From: Euryarchaeota archaeon UBA40
GTDB taxonomy: Archaea; Thermoplasmatota; Poseidoniia; Poseidoniales; Thalassarchaeaceae
Assembly (NCBI GenBank): GCA_002506875.1
Contig: DAYJ01000078.1
Span: 1 to 31,752 of the forward strand
Direction: 5' to 3'
DNA: 31,752 nt
A program made the position numbers and the translations under genes. Position 1 is the stretch's first letter. Each line of letters starts with the position of its first letter. This document shows, piece by piece, positions 1 to 7,052 of the stretch. Below the pieces are notes generated by a model that was given only the letters and a program-made list of their open reading frames with translations, did no database searches and had not been told where the DNA came from.

Positions 1-60
1 GGACCAAGAGGGCCACCTGCTGGACCACCTAAGGATAATGATTCCAAATCTGATTCGTGA
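1..60 (+). CDS. C-terminal end of an unidentified protein (partial)
   Basis: Reading from base 1 gives an uninterrupted 19-codon tail that starts GPRGPPAGPP and finishes in a hydrophilic Lys/Asp/Ser segment before a TGA at 58-60. Such Gly/Pro-rich, charged tails are common at the ends of archaeal cytosolic or membrane proteins, but nothing here identifies the family. The next likely gene begins 4 bases downstream, which fits tight packing on the + strand. The remainder lies outside the window, so the call rests only on frame, composition and position. Confidence 0.4.
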   Translation, partial: GPRGPPAGPPKDNDSKSDS

Positions 61-64
61 AGTG

Positions 65-340
65 ATGACGATGAGAGAAGCTGTCATTGAAGTATGCAGC
101 GGGGATACAGCATTCACAATTGTACCTCCTGAAACCATCTCTTGCAACATGGATGTAGTAACTGAGAGGATAGAAAATGCAGGTTTCATCTGTAAGTTGA
201 AAAGTCGATTCTGCCATGTATTCGAAGGTGATTACGAGCTCACTCTATACCCTTCTGGAAAGTTACTGTTACGTGCTGAAGATATCGAGGAAGCGCGACG
301 TATTGCGTCTCTTCATCTAGATATCTGGCTCGCAGATTGA
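65..340 (+). CDS. Small conserved-looking hypothetical protein (91 aa)
   Basis: This 91-residue protein is not recognised with certainty. Its C-terminal half (YELTLYPSGKLLLRAEDIEE) alternates beta strands with a charged helix, a pattern reminiscent of one repeat of a TATA-binding-protein-like fold, but the similarity is weak and no function should be assigned. An in-frame ATG exists at 38, but it lies inside the end of the preceding gene (stop at 58-60), so ATG 65 (or ATG 71) is preferred. It is followed 9 bases later by the Sua5-domain gene and then by methionine aminopeptidase, so the three probably form one transcript linked to translation or tRNA modification. There are three cysteines and no membrane segment. 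Confidence 0.6.
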   Translation: MTMREAVIEVCSGDTAFTIVPPETISCNMDVVTERIENAGFICKLKSRFCHVFEGDYELTLYPSGKLLLRAEDIEEARRIASLHLDIWLAD

Positions 341-349
341 GGTTCAAGC

Positions 350-952
350 ATGTTTCATCCAGAACTCCTCAATCGAATCAAAAATGCGCTCCCGATTGTC
401 TATCCAACGTCAACTCTCCCAGCGCTTGGTGTAATCCCAACTAAGGATGGATTGAACAATATCTTTGAACTCAAGAAAAGAGATAATCTGAAGATTGTGA
501 GCATTGCAGTCGCAGAATTCAACCAAGTGGCTAATCTCGTACAAATTCCGTCTTATCTCGAAGATTTCCTAAACAGTTTTTCACCAGGATCGATTACAAC
601 GATCCTTGAAGCAAATGAAACACTAGATTCTCGTCTAGGGGGAAATTGGATCGCCATACGAAAGGTGGCTCATCCAACGGCTAGGAATTTGTTGGAGGCC
701 GTGGGTCCGCTCACAGCGACGTCGGCGAATCTTTCAGGAATGGGAGTCGAGAACCACTGCAATGAAGCAGCAGCAGCATTGGGCCTCCCCTCGCAAGCTG
801 CTATCTCTGAACTATGCCCTGGAGGTGAACCCAGCACATTGATACGTTGCCCCGCATTCCTTTCTTTGACTGACGGGCAGAGCCTAGAGATTGTGAGGGA
901 AGGAGTCGTTCGTTCTGAAGAGGTGGTAGACAAATGGAAGGCCCTGAACTAA
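350..952 (+). CDS. Sua5/YciO/YrdC-domain protein, divergent
   Basis: The 200-aa protein matches the YrdC/Sua5 fold. Sua5/TsaC makes L-threonylcarbamoyl-AMP from threonine, bicarbonate and ATP for t6A37 tRNA modification. Visible motifs are ELKKRDNLKIVS (family KxR.xxKP-like, about 40-51), SPGSITTIL (about 78-86), IAIRKVAHP and the hallmark SANLSG (about 125-130), and a terminal VREGVV strand. The first motif is unusual: family members usually have a P-T-[DE]-T-x-Y-G-L signature, whereas this protein has PTSTLPAL at 19-26, losing the acidic residue and the Tyr-Gly. It has no C-terminal Sua5 domain, so it is TsaC-sized. Its 3' end overlaps the start of map by 19 bases, suggesting translational coupling. 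It could be the genuine t6A enzyme of this lineage or a YciO-type paralogue. Confidence 0.78.
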   Translation: MFHPELLNRIKNALPIVYPTSTLPALGVIPTKDGLNNIFELKKRDNLKIVSIAVAEFNQVANLVQIPSYLEDFLNSFSPGSITTILEANETLDSRLGGNWIAIRKVAHPTARNLLEAVGPLTATSANLSGMGVENHCNEAAAALGLPSQAAISELCPGGEPSTLIRCPAFLSLTDGQSLEIVREGVVRSEEVVDKWKALN

Positions 953-1941
953 AGCGTTGGAGAAACGCCGGAGCTGTTGCGCGCCGCACTCTCAATCACA
1001 TCTCAGAAAGTATGGAAGCTGGCATGACATGGCACAGCGTCATCGAAAGCTCTGAACGCTACATACGTCGACATGGAGGGAATCCAGCGTTCCCCTGTAC
1101 CCTATCTGTCAACAATATCGCTGCTCATTTCACTACAGACCATACACTTACTCCACCCGAAGGTGTTGAAGAGATGATTCTCCACAAAGGAGACCTCGTT
1201 AAGCTAGATATTGGAGTCCATGTCAAGGGGGCGATCGCCGACAATGCTATCACAATCGAGATTGGAAACGGCGGAAACCACACTGATCAGATACGTGCCG
1301 CAAAAGAAGCACGGGATGCATCAATCGAAAAGATGCACCCTGGGACACCTTGGCATGAAGTAGGAGCTGCGGCTGAACAGGTAGCCATTGATGCTGGTTT
1401 CCAACCAATTCGAAATCTCTCTGGACACCAATTAGAGAAATTCAACTTACACGCGGGTGTAAGTGTCCCAAGCCATGCTTGTGGACCAAATCATCAAGGA
1501 TATCGAGGCGTTGTACCTTCCGGCGGTATCTTCGCAGTTGAACCTTTCAATACTACTGGATCAAGTGGTATGGTCGAGAATATGTCTCCAAGGAACTCTT
1601 CAAACATCTACCGTGTTACTGGAAATGTCGAAATTCGTCGTGCGGTTGCGAAGAAGAAACTTCGTCCGTTGGGTGCAACTATGGCACGTTATATCGAAGA
1701 AAGATACAACACCTTGCCCTTTGCCGAACGTTGGGCTTACCCATTGTTGGGGAAACCCTTCCCGGATGATGATGAGGAAAGTCATCAGAGGAAGTGGAAT
1801 AATCTAGTGAAAAAATTGCAAGATATACGATTCCTTGAGACTTACGCTGCTCTACGCTGCGCAGATGGAGGCACTGTGGGACAGTACGAACATACTGTTC
1901 ACATCACAGATGGTGGACCTGAAATCATGACATTACCCTGA
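934..1941 (+). CDS. map: Methionine aminopeptidase, type 2 (archaeal)
   Basis: A cytosolic dinuclear metalloprotease of the pita-bread fold that removes the initiator methionine from nascent proteins. Expected residues are present: substrate-binding His65 (NIAAHFTTD), metal ligands Asp92 (KLDIGVH), Asp103 (IADNA), His165 (NLSGHQL), Glu203 (FAVEPF) and Glu319 (GQYEHTV). The insertion between His165 and Glu319 carries the extra helical subdomain that defines type 2 enzymes of archaea and eukaryotes. At 335 aa it is somewhat longer than the roughly 295 aa typical of archaeal homologues, because of a longer segment around 215-290. ATG 934 lies inside the end of the Sua5-domain gene, so the two are probably translated together. 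Confidence 0.96.
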   Translation: MEGPELKRWRNAGAVARRTLNHISESMEAGMTWHSVIESSERYIRRHGGNPAFPCTLSVNNIAAHFTTDHTLTPPEGVEEMILHKGDLVKLDIGVHVKGAIADNAITIEIGNGGNHTDQIRAAKEARDASIEKMHPGTPWHEVGAAAEQVAIDAGFQPIRNLSGHQLEKFNLHAGVSVPSHACGPNHQGYRGVVPSGGIFAVEPFNTTGSSGMVENMSPRNSSNIYRVTGNVEIRRAVAKKKLRPLGATMARYIEERYNTLPFAERWAYPLLGKPFPDDDEESHQRKWNNLVKKLQDIRFLETYAALRCADGGTVGQYEHTVHITDGGPEIMTLP

Positions 1942-2302
1942 TTCAAATTCTATCCGAACCATTATACCTCCCCTGCCCTCATACAATACCGTACAGGGAC
2001 CTGAAGTTTCGTAGAGTGCATCCCATCCCCTCGCGTTGTCCTTCTGCCCTGTACACCAAAAATGACGGGTCGGCAGACATGATCCGTCGACTCTACAAAT
2101 AGAATGCTCCAAAATTCGTGTCCGATAATAGATATTTTTCGATTCAAAACTGTTGCTAATGAGTGAAATATGGGTGCAATATAGAGAGACGTCTTTCATT
2201 TCTAAACATAGTCAAAGACGATTCATGACGGCAGACAGATTAATATCAATGAGCGTTATGGGCAAGATGCCCCCTCCAAGCGTTGGGGCAGAGGACAAAA
2301 AC
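1942..2302. other. 361-base non-coding region upstream of the pilin gene
   Basis: The longest gene-free stretch in the window. It contains inverted repeats: an 8-base pair of arms at 1991-1998 (gtacaggg) and 2047-2054 (ccctgtac), a 7-base pair CGTCTTT/AAAGACG at 2190-2196 and 2214-2220, and TGCCCC/GGGGCA at 2268-2273 and 2285-2290. Between about 2108 and 2190 it is AT-rich, with several TATA-like strings (gatattttt near 2130, caatatag near 2178), so the pilin promoter probably lies here with a structured leader. Open frames crossing it on either strand have no recognisable domain, and no tRNA-like T-arm was found. Confidence 0.6.
2291..2302 (+). promoter_or_regulatory. Shine-Dalgarno site deciding the pilin start
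   Basis: GAGG at 2291-2294 lies 8 bases before ATG 2303. It directly follows the GGGGCA arm of a short hairpin (2268-2290), so the ribosome site sits at the hairpin foot. This favours ATG 2303 (or ATG 2309) over upstream in-frame starts, which would place about 50 hydrophilic residues before the pilin hydrophobic segment. Confidence 0.6.
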
Positions 2303-2806
2303 ATGAATATGAACAAGAACAACAAGAACGATGAGGCTGTGAGCCCCGTCATCGCAACCATTCTAATGGTCGCGATCACGGTCGTGCTAGCAGGCGTACT
2401 ATACGTCTGGGCCAACAGCCTAGCGAGTGACCAACCAGATGCAGCAAGCCTGAACAACTTCGATGCATCGGATGCAAGCGCCGCTATGACTGCCGGGGAC
2501 GATGACACAATGCTACGCATGTCATGGACCTACGCCGACGAGGACCTTAACTGGGCTTTCGTGAGCTTCAAGCTCGAAATTGGCGACAATGTCTACGACT
2601 GTGAAGTCGAAGCAAACGCAGCTGATGGCGACGAGTGCATGATTAAGCAGAACGGCGGCGATTCGGACACCCAGTGGGAATCCGACGAGATCGTCTTCAT
2701 CCACGAGTACAACACGGACATCTGCAGCGCTCAGTGCACTGTAGAAATCACCGTCCAGTACAACGGCCAGGTCCTATCCGGGACTCCATCCGTTCCTGTC
2801 GCTTAA
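2303..2806 (+). CDS. Archaeal type IV pilin (PilA-type, PF07790-like)
   Basis: A 167-aa envelope protein with the hallmark archaeal pilin N-terminus: a short polar leader (MNMNKNNKNDE), then AVSPVIATILMVAIT and a continuous hydrophobic helix to about residue 37. In this family the leader is removed by a PibD-type prepilin peptidase and the hydrophobic helix forms the filament core. The mature domain is very acidic and rich in Asp, Ala and Asn, with four cysteines in two close groups (CEVEANAADGDEC and CSAQC), probably disulfides. Codon use is more GC-rich than in its neighbours, as in a highly expressed surface protein. No assembly ATPase or prepilin peptidase is nearby, so it is an orphan pilin. 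The glycosylation genes immediately downstream may modify it (inference). Confidence 0.88.
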   Translation: MNMNKNNKNDEAVSPVIATILMVAITVVLAGVLYVWANSLASDQPDAASLNNFDASDASAAMTAGDDDTMLRMSWTYADEDLNWAFVSFKLEIGDNVYDCEVEANAADGDECMIKQNGGDSDTQWESDEIVFIHEYNTDICSAQCTVEITVQYNGQVLSGTPSVPVA

Positions 2807-2835
2807 TCGCGATAGAATCGTTCTGATGACAATAC

Positions 2836-2917
2836 TGCCGAATTGACGGCACAGATACATCCCTTGGCCTCTGGGATTGGCTTCGCGCCTTTCCCAGGGG
2901 TCAGAACTCTTTTTTTC
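2836..2917 (+). terminator. Tandem hairpins and T-run after the pilin gene
   Basis: After the pilin stop there is a hairpin TGCCG/CGGCA (2836-2840 with 2847-2851; it extends through the AATTGA loop). A stronger one follows, CCTCTGGGA (2868-2876) with TCCCAGGGG (2892-2900), nine pairs including one G-U. A run of seven T (2910-2916) comes next. T-runs direct archaeal termination; the hairpin may also protect the mRNA 3' end. The second arm and the T-run overlap the last codons of the convergent glycosyltransferase gene. Confidence 0.65.
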
Positions 2918-4142
2918 TCTGACTCCATTTGAGCAGGGCATCTCTGTTTGTCTGAGTTGGCTCCCAGATAGCAGCATTACGCCGAATGATGCGATCAAGA
3001 TAAACTCGCATCAAGATAGATTGGCCACGAAGGTATGATTTGAGCGTTCGACCCAATGGGATCCAATCGCCAAGCAAGTATACGATTATGCCCAATGATG
3101 ACGTAAAAGCGAGCGCGAGATCCCCCATCGGCATGCTTACCCCATTCTGAATACGGACCATGGTTAGTGCAATATGTGTAAACATCGCCATGAGTGAAAT
3201 TGTAACTAGAACTGGAGCAATGAGATGAATCCATGCCTGACGCCTAAAAATTCGATTAAAACGTCCTTCCTTCCGGCTTAACCATAGATCGCGATTCATC
3301 AAGAATAGGTTTTGAAGCCCGCGTGCACGACGGATGGAACGCTGATCATTCTCCACTGGATCTGTTGGAATATGTTCTTTGAATACCAATTTTGAATCGA
3401 AAATACTCCTCAAACCAGTTCTTCGTATCATCACGGCGAGTTGTGAATCATCAGCGTTTTTTGACATTTCAAGACGGGTGTCGCCAACCGTATTCCTTCG
3501 GAATGCAAGCAAGGAACCTTCGAAAATCGGTGTTGAATCAAGTATGCTTTCACCAATCCTTTGATCGATGTAGAATCGGCGATATGTCTCTTCATTCCTC
3601 CCTGCAGATGTCAACCGATTTGAAAGATAATTGGGGGCACCACTTACCGCGCCGATATCTGAATCTGAACCAAACCAGCAAGAAATTCGATCCAAGGTGC
3701 CGGGAGGAAACAATACATCCGCATCGGTAAGGACTACAATGGATTCTTGCTCTATGTTATCCAGTGCTGTATTCACAGCAGCAGTCTTACCCAGACGTTG
3801 AGGCATTCGAATGATGGATGGGGTATTCGGGAAATCTTCTGAATTCTCACTCAACCACGTATCAATGATTTTCAAGCTTTCATCTGTTGACGCAGAGTCA
3901 ACGATCATCAAGGACCAATCGCCTGTATACTGCTGCTGAGCGAGATTCTCTAAACGGATTCGGATTAACTTCGCTTCATTCCAAATTGGGAGCACGACAA
4001 TCAGCGGTAAATCCGTGGTTTTCTCTTTCGGTTCCATCTTTTGGCGCGTTGAGATGCGTCGCATCCTCAACCAATGATCAATGAGAGGTACGATAGCAAG
4101 GAGGCCGGTACCAATCTGGATGACCCCTAGAGGATCGATCAT
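2901..4142 (-). CDS. Membrane-bound family 2 glycosyltransferase
   Basis: A 413-aa GT2 (GT-A fold) enzyme that transfers a sugar from an activated donor at the cytoplasmic membrane face. A first membrane helix (about 5-22) precedes the catalytic domain. Visible motifs are LIVVLPIWNEA (47-57), the nucleotide site IVDSASTDES (80-89), GKTAAVN (118-124), the metal-binding Asp-Ala-Asp at 140-142, ADDSQL (230-235, the ED-type acceptor-site motif) and RRARGLQ (271-277, in the position of the Q/RxxRW motif of processive enzymes). Two more membrane helices follow (about 305-325 and 342-360), then a basic C-terminus. The layout resembles hyaluronan/poly-GlcNAc synthase-like GT2s, but donor and product cannot be read from sequence. 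It is divergent from the next GT across about 100 bases, and convergent with the pilin. Confidence 0.88.
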   Translation of the reverse strand: MIDPLGVIQIGTGLLAIVPLIDHWLRMRRISTRQKMEPKEKTTDLPLIVVLPIWNEAKLIRIRLENLAQQQYTGDWSLMIVDSASTDESLKIIDTWLSENSEDFPNTPSIIRMPQRLGKTAAVNTALDNIEQESIVVLTDADVLFPPGTLDRISCWFGSDSDIGAVSGAPNYLSNRLTSAGRNEETYRRFYIDQRIGESILDSTPIFEGSLLAFRRNTVGDTRLEMSKNADDSQLAVMIRRTGLRSIFDSKLVFKEHIPTDPVENDQRSIRRARGLQNLFLMNRDLWLSRKEGRFNRIFRRQAWIHLIAPVLVTISLMAMFTHIALTMVRIQNGVSMPMGDLALAFTSSLGIIVYLLGDWIPLGRTLKSYLRGQSILMRVYLDRIIRRNAAIWEPTQTNRDALLKWSQRKKEF

Positions 4143-4242
4143 GGTACAAACTAAATCGGACTAGATATGATTCCACAGGTCGGTATGGAATCTTTACGCC
4201 CTATTCCCGAATACCTTTCACCACATCCGGAATCCGGAAGTC

Positions 4243-5283
4243 ATGGTACGGAGGGTCTTACATATCGGTCCCTCGGAAACCCGAGGTGGAATGGGGTCCT
4301 CAATCAGAAGAATGTGTAGAGATCCCCCCGACGGATGGAATGCTAATGCAATCCCAACACATGCTGATGGAGGAATTTGGACTATCTTGAACGCATGGAG
4401 GATTGGGCGGCGAAGATTAACTCGTTTAATCCAAAATGAAACCCCTGACCTCATTCACATACATGCTGCAACTCGGTTCTCCTGGGTGCGCAAGCAAGCT
4501 TGTATTCACATAACTCAAAACATGGGTATTCCAACAATTGTTCATTTACACTCTGGAGATTTTGATCGATTTACTAAATCCTGGCTAGGTTGGCCACGAC
4601 GAAGCCTCCTCAAAGAACTACAGCGGCCATCTGTCTATCCAGTTGTGTTAACTCAACAATGGAAAGAGTGGATTGAGAACTTGGGAATTGATGGCGCATA
4701 TGTCATGCCGAATCCATATCAAAATGGTATTCTTCACACACCATCGGAGAAAAGGGATCGTTTTCAATTGCTTATGATCGGCAGAGGAAATCGTAGCAAA
4801 GGTCACCGCATTGCAATAGATGCTGTGAATCGCCTGAATAAGATTGGAATCAAAGTCAAGCTCGACATCTTAGGGCCCTCAAATGAGGAACTTCCTACAA
4901 CTGGACGGAATATTTCAGTGCACGGTTGGGTAGAACGAAAGCAGCTTGAGGCAATCTCATCGAAAGCAGGCCTCCTACTGGTACCCTCTACCCACGAAGG
5001 TATGCCACTAGTTGTACTCGATGCTTTGGCCAGCGGCCTCCCCTGCCTTGTATCAAAAACCTCAGCGGAATTCATTGGTAGAGGGGGGAAGGTTGTCGAT
5101 TCATTGGAACCCTCCGCATGGGCAGATGCTATCCAATCTATCATTGAAGACAATGATGAATGGAGAAGGATGTGTCAAGAGGCTCCGTTAGCAGTCCAAG
5201 GACTCGACTCAGAGTCCAATCGAATTCAATGGGGAGAACTTTACGATTCAATTATGCAATCTGATTCTCGATTAGGGAATTGA
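4243..5283 (+). CDS. GT4-type glycosyltransferase (GT-B fold)
   Basis: A 346-aa retaining-type glycosyltransferase. The N-terminal Rossmann domain begins RVLHIGP with the acceptor-side GGMG loop (15-18) and continues through DLIHIH (69-74) and VHLHSGDF (100-107). The C-terminal nucleotide-sugar domain shows LLMIGRGNRSKGH (176-188) and PSTHEGMPLVVLDALASG (248-265). The usual E-x7-E catalytic signature reads Glu252...Asp260, a conservative change at the second acid. There is no signal peptide or membrane helix, so it acts in the cytosol or at the inner membrane face. Its last 32 bases overlap the convergent gene at 5252-6268. It probably adds one sugar of a surface glycan built with the neighbouring GTs; the specific sugar is unknown. 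Confidence 0.88.
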   Translation: MVRRVLHIGPSETRGGMGSSIRRMCRDPPDGWNANAIPTHADGGIWTILNAWRIGRRRLTRLIQNETPDLIHIHAATRFSWVRKQACIHITQNMGIPTIVHLHSGDFDRFTKSWLGWPRRSLLKELQRPSVYPVVLTQQWKEWIENLGIDGAYVMPNPYQNGILHTPSEKRDRFQLLMIGRGNRSKGHRIAIDAVNRLNKIGIKVKLDILGPSNEELPTTGRNISVHGWVERKQLEAISSKAGLLLVPSTHEGMPLVVLDALASGLPCLVSKTSAEFIGRGGKVVDSLEPSAWADAIQSIIEDNDEWRRMCQEAPLAVQGLDSESNRIQWGELYDSIMQSDSRLGN

Positions 5284-6268
5284 GAGGTGCGCTCACAACA
5301 CTCCAATCTCGTTCATTTCTAGCCCATTTCTTTGCACTCTTTCCAAGATGTCGCCTCATTTCGCTAGATAGAGATCGGAAATAATTGACTGCTTCAATGA
5401 ACGCAGTATCGTCTCCTAATGGAACAAGTCTCAACCAAGGATTGCTATCAGGATCTGGCATGTCCCCTACATCAGATGTGACGACACATAGTCCAGCTGC
5501 TGCATATTCAGCAACCTTCAGCGGTGATGCCCCCTTCCATTCCATGCGATTGGGGAGATGCATAATCCCAATATCAGCGGCGGCTAGAACCTCTGGAATT
5601 CTTTTCATCTCAGATGCAGGACGTACGTCCGCTCCTGCACGAAGTAATCGTTCTGCATCGCTGCCAGAACCCATGAAAATCGCATCGATATCCATTGCGT
5701 GCACGCGAATTAATTCTCTTTCCTTCGCAAGCGAACCAATATAGATACAGCGAGGTATGTCTCTATCATCGCGATCTACTTCGAAACGTTCCACATCCAC
5801 ACCAGCAGGAACCACTGCAACTGGGAGATGTTCAGCAAGATGTCGATGATGTGATGATTTCACGATAGCACCACGGGCATACTCACGTGCAATCTTCCAC
5901 GCACGAGTATGCTGTCTTCGCTGAATCAGACCTACAATACCACGACTTACTGGAGGACTACGATCAAGGATGAACCAAGGGATGTCTTGGAGAATGAGCC
6001 CTTTGTATGAACCTTCGACTGCAGTCCATTCCACGAGAACTGCATCTACATCGATTGAGGAAGAACAAGCCAATCTAACAGAACGTGTGAAACTACGGTG
6101 TCCAAGTCCTAGCTGCTTCGAACGATTTACGACATAATCAAGCCCTGGTGTAGGTGACATCCAATGAATCTCATGACCCTGATTTTCAAGTGCATTCGCG
6201 AGGCCAAGCCGTGAAGTTCTGGTAAGATCTCGATTAAGATCACGATGAGTTATCCAAAGAAGGCGCAT
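5252..6268 (-). CDS. GT4-like glycosyltransferase (second GT-B enzyme)
   Basis: A 338-aa protein from ATG 6268, chosen because MRLLWITHRDL is a normal GT-B first strand and because longer versions would run into the upstream glutaredoxin gene (stop at 6285). The domain order is an N-terminal fold with GLANALENQGHEI, a linker VVPAGVDVERF (typical of GT4), then IYIGSLAKERE and MGSGSD, and a donor site WKGASPLKVAEYAAAG with a Lys and a Glu where GT4 enzymes bind and process the nucleotide-sugar. The middle is shorter than in many GT4 enzymes. It is probably cotranscribed with the Grx and BolA genes on the same strand (16 bases after the Grx stop). Its 3' end overlaps the convergent GT. Acceptor and sugar are unknown. 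Confidence 0.82.
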   Translation of the reverse strand: MRLLWITHRDLNRDLTRTSRLGLANALENQGHEIHWMSPTPGLDYVVNRSKQLGLGHRSFTRSVRLACSSSIDVDAVLVEWTAVEGSYKGLILQDIPWFILDRSPPVSRGIVGLIQRRQHTRAWKIAREYARGAIVKSSHHRHLAEHLPVAVVPAGVDVERFEVDRDDRDIPRCIYIGSLAKERELIRVHAMDIDAIFMGSGSDAERLLRAGADVRPASEMKRIPEVLAAADIGIMHLPNRMEWKGASPLKVAEYAAAGLCVVTSDVGDMPDPDSNPWLRLVPLGDDTAFIEAVNYFRSLSSEMRRHLGKSAKKWARNERDWSVVSAPLNSLIENQIA

Positions 6269-6284
6269 AATGGTCAATTCCGTC

Positions 6285-6647
6285 TCAGGAATCGTTCGAC
6301 CAATCAGCGTCCATACCACGAACGGTACGAGCCTCTTCGACAATAGTTTTCAGATCTCCACTCTGGAATAACTCCAGAGCGATATCGGACCCACCAATCA
6401 ATTCACTTCCGATGAAAACCTGAGGCATAGTAGGGAAGTCCGACCACTGACAGATGGAAGGTATAGCCCTCCGATCGCTCAATACGTCGACGGATGCGTA
6501 AGGATGTCCCAACTGGTTCAAAACCTGTGCTGCACGATTGGAAAATCCACACTGCGGCGCTTCCGGCGTTCCTTTCATGAAAAGTACGACGAGGTGTTCG
6601 TCCACAATTCCTTGTAATTCATCAGCTGTCCATTCGAATCCTGTCAT
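6285..6647 (-). CDS. Monothiol glutaredoxin (CGFS type)
   Basis: A 120-aa cytosolic Grx4/GrxD-class protein that binds a shared [2Fe-2S] cluster and passes Fe-S clusters to targets, usually with BolA. Visible features are Lys25 before the active site (FMKGTPE), the signature CGFS at 33-36, the cis-Pro strand TMPQVFIG (73-80) and the glutathione-binding GGSDI (85-89). ATG 6647 is preferred to the GTG at 6656 because an AGGAG motif on the minus strand lies 8 bases before it. The SD overlaps the stop of the upstream BolA gene (6653), so the two genes are coupled. Length is normal for the family. It is uncommon for an archaeon to carry this bacterial/mitochondrial-type pair. Confidence 0.93.
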   Translation of the reverse strand: MTGFEWTADELQGIVDEHLVVLFMKGTPEAPQCGFSNRAAQVLNQLGHPYASVDVLSDRRAIPSICQWSDFPTMPQVFIGSELIGGSDIALELFQSGDLKTIVEEARTVRGMDADWSNDS

Positions 6648-6652
6648 TTTGT

Positions 6653-6976
6653 TCACTCCTTGTCTGTTCTACGGATGTGGATCCCGAAGAATCCGCTTCC
6701 ATCCCCATGAGGATGGAAAGTAGTATCTCCAGCATTATCGGCTTGTTGAGGAGTCATGCACTTTAGATCCAAGGCATGTACTGCTCCTGAGGCGATGTGT
6801 GGTTTGAAATGGTCAAGGATTGGTTTCTGCCGTTGTAACGGCCGTACTCCATCGAAAGATGCTGCAATCACTCGAACATGGAAGTGATCCCCAGTCCCGT
6901 TGAGATCAATGGCCTCAACCAAGGCATCAGAGACGACGGCGGTAACCTCGGCCTCTACCCACTCTGCCGTAACCAT
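6653..6976 (-). CDS. BolA-family protein with C-terminal extension
   Basis: A 107-aa BolA-fold protein, partner of CGFS glutaredoxins in Fe-S cluster sensing or transfer. The family core is clear: GDHFHVRVIAASFDGVRPLQ (29-48) and VHALDLKCMTP (66-76). The invariant His of the HAL motif (His67), a cluster ligand in BolA-Grx complexes, is present. The usual Arg-His pair after the second strand is replaced by Gln-Lys (50-51), and LKT is LKC, adding a cysteine. About 25 residues beyond the usual end form a His/Gly-rich tail (TTFHPHGDGSGFFGIHI) that could bind metal; this is unusual. ATG 6976 was chosen over GTG 6985. It is the first gene of the BolA-Grx-GT run and divergent from the flippase. Confidence 0.85.
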   Translation of the reverse strand: MVTAEWVEAEVTAVVSDALVEAIDLNGTGDHFHVRVIAASFDGVRPLQRQKPILDHFKPHIASGAVHALDLKCMTPQQADNAGDTTFHPHGDGSGFFGIHIRRTDKE

Positions 6977-7052
6977 GATGCACACTTCTCAATGACGGAT
7001 TTGAACCCTCCCAAAGAGAGAATGGTCATTTCATTCCACATGTACCATCCAG

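Noticed and set aside
1933..2199. Minus-strand open frame of 88 codons in the pilin leader region
   Set aside because: It overlaps the map stop and the likely pilin promoter, has no ribosome site, and its product shows no recognisable pattern.
2153..2302. Extended N-terminus for the pilin
   Set aside because: It would put about 50 polar residues before the pilin hydrophobic helix and remove the Shine-Dalgarno site. ATG 2303 gives a normal short leader.
4143..4242. TATA-like strings in the divergent GT2/GT4 gap (for example around 4163-4170)
   Set aside because: The spacing to the GT2 start (about 24 bases) would fit a leaderless promoter, but the match is weak and equally good strings occur by chance, so no promoter is called.
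6986..7052. tRNA-like T-arm string on the minus strand upstream of the BolA gene
   Set aside because: A GGTTCAAATCC string is present but the flanking bases do not form a T stem, and no acceptor, D or anticodon arm is found around it.
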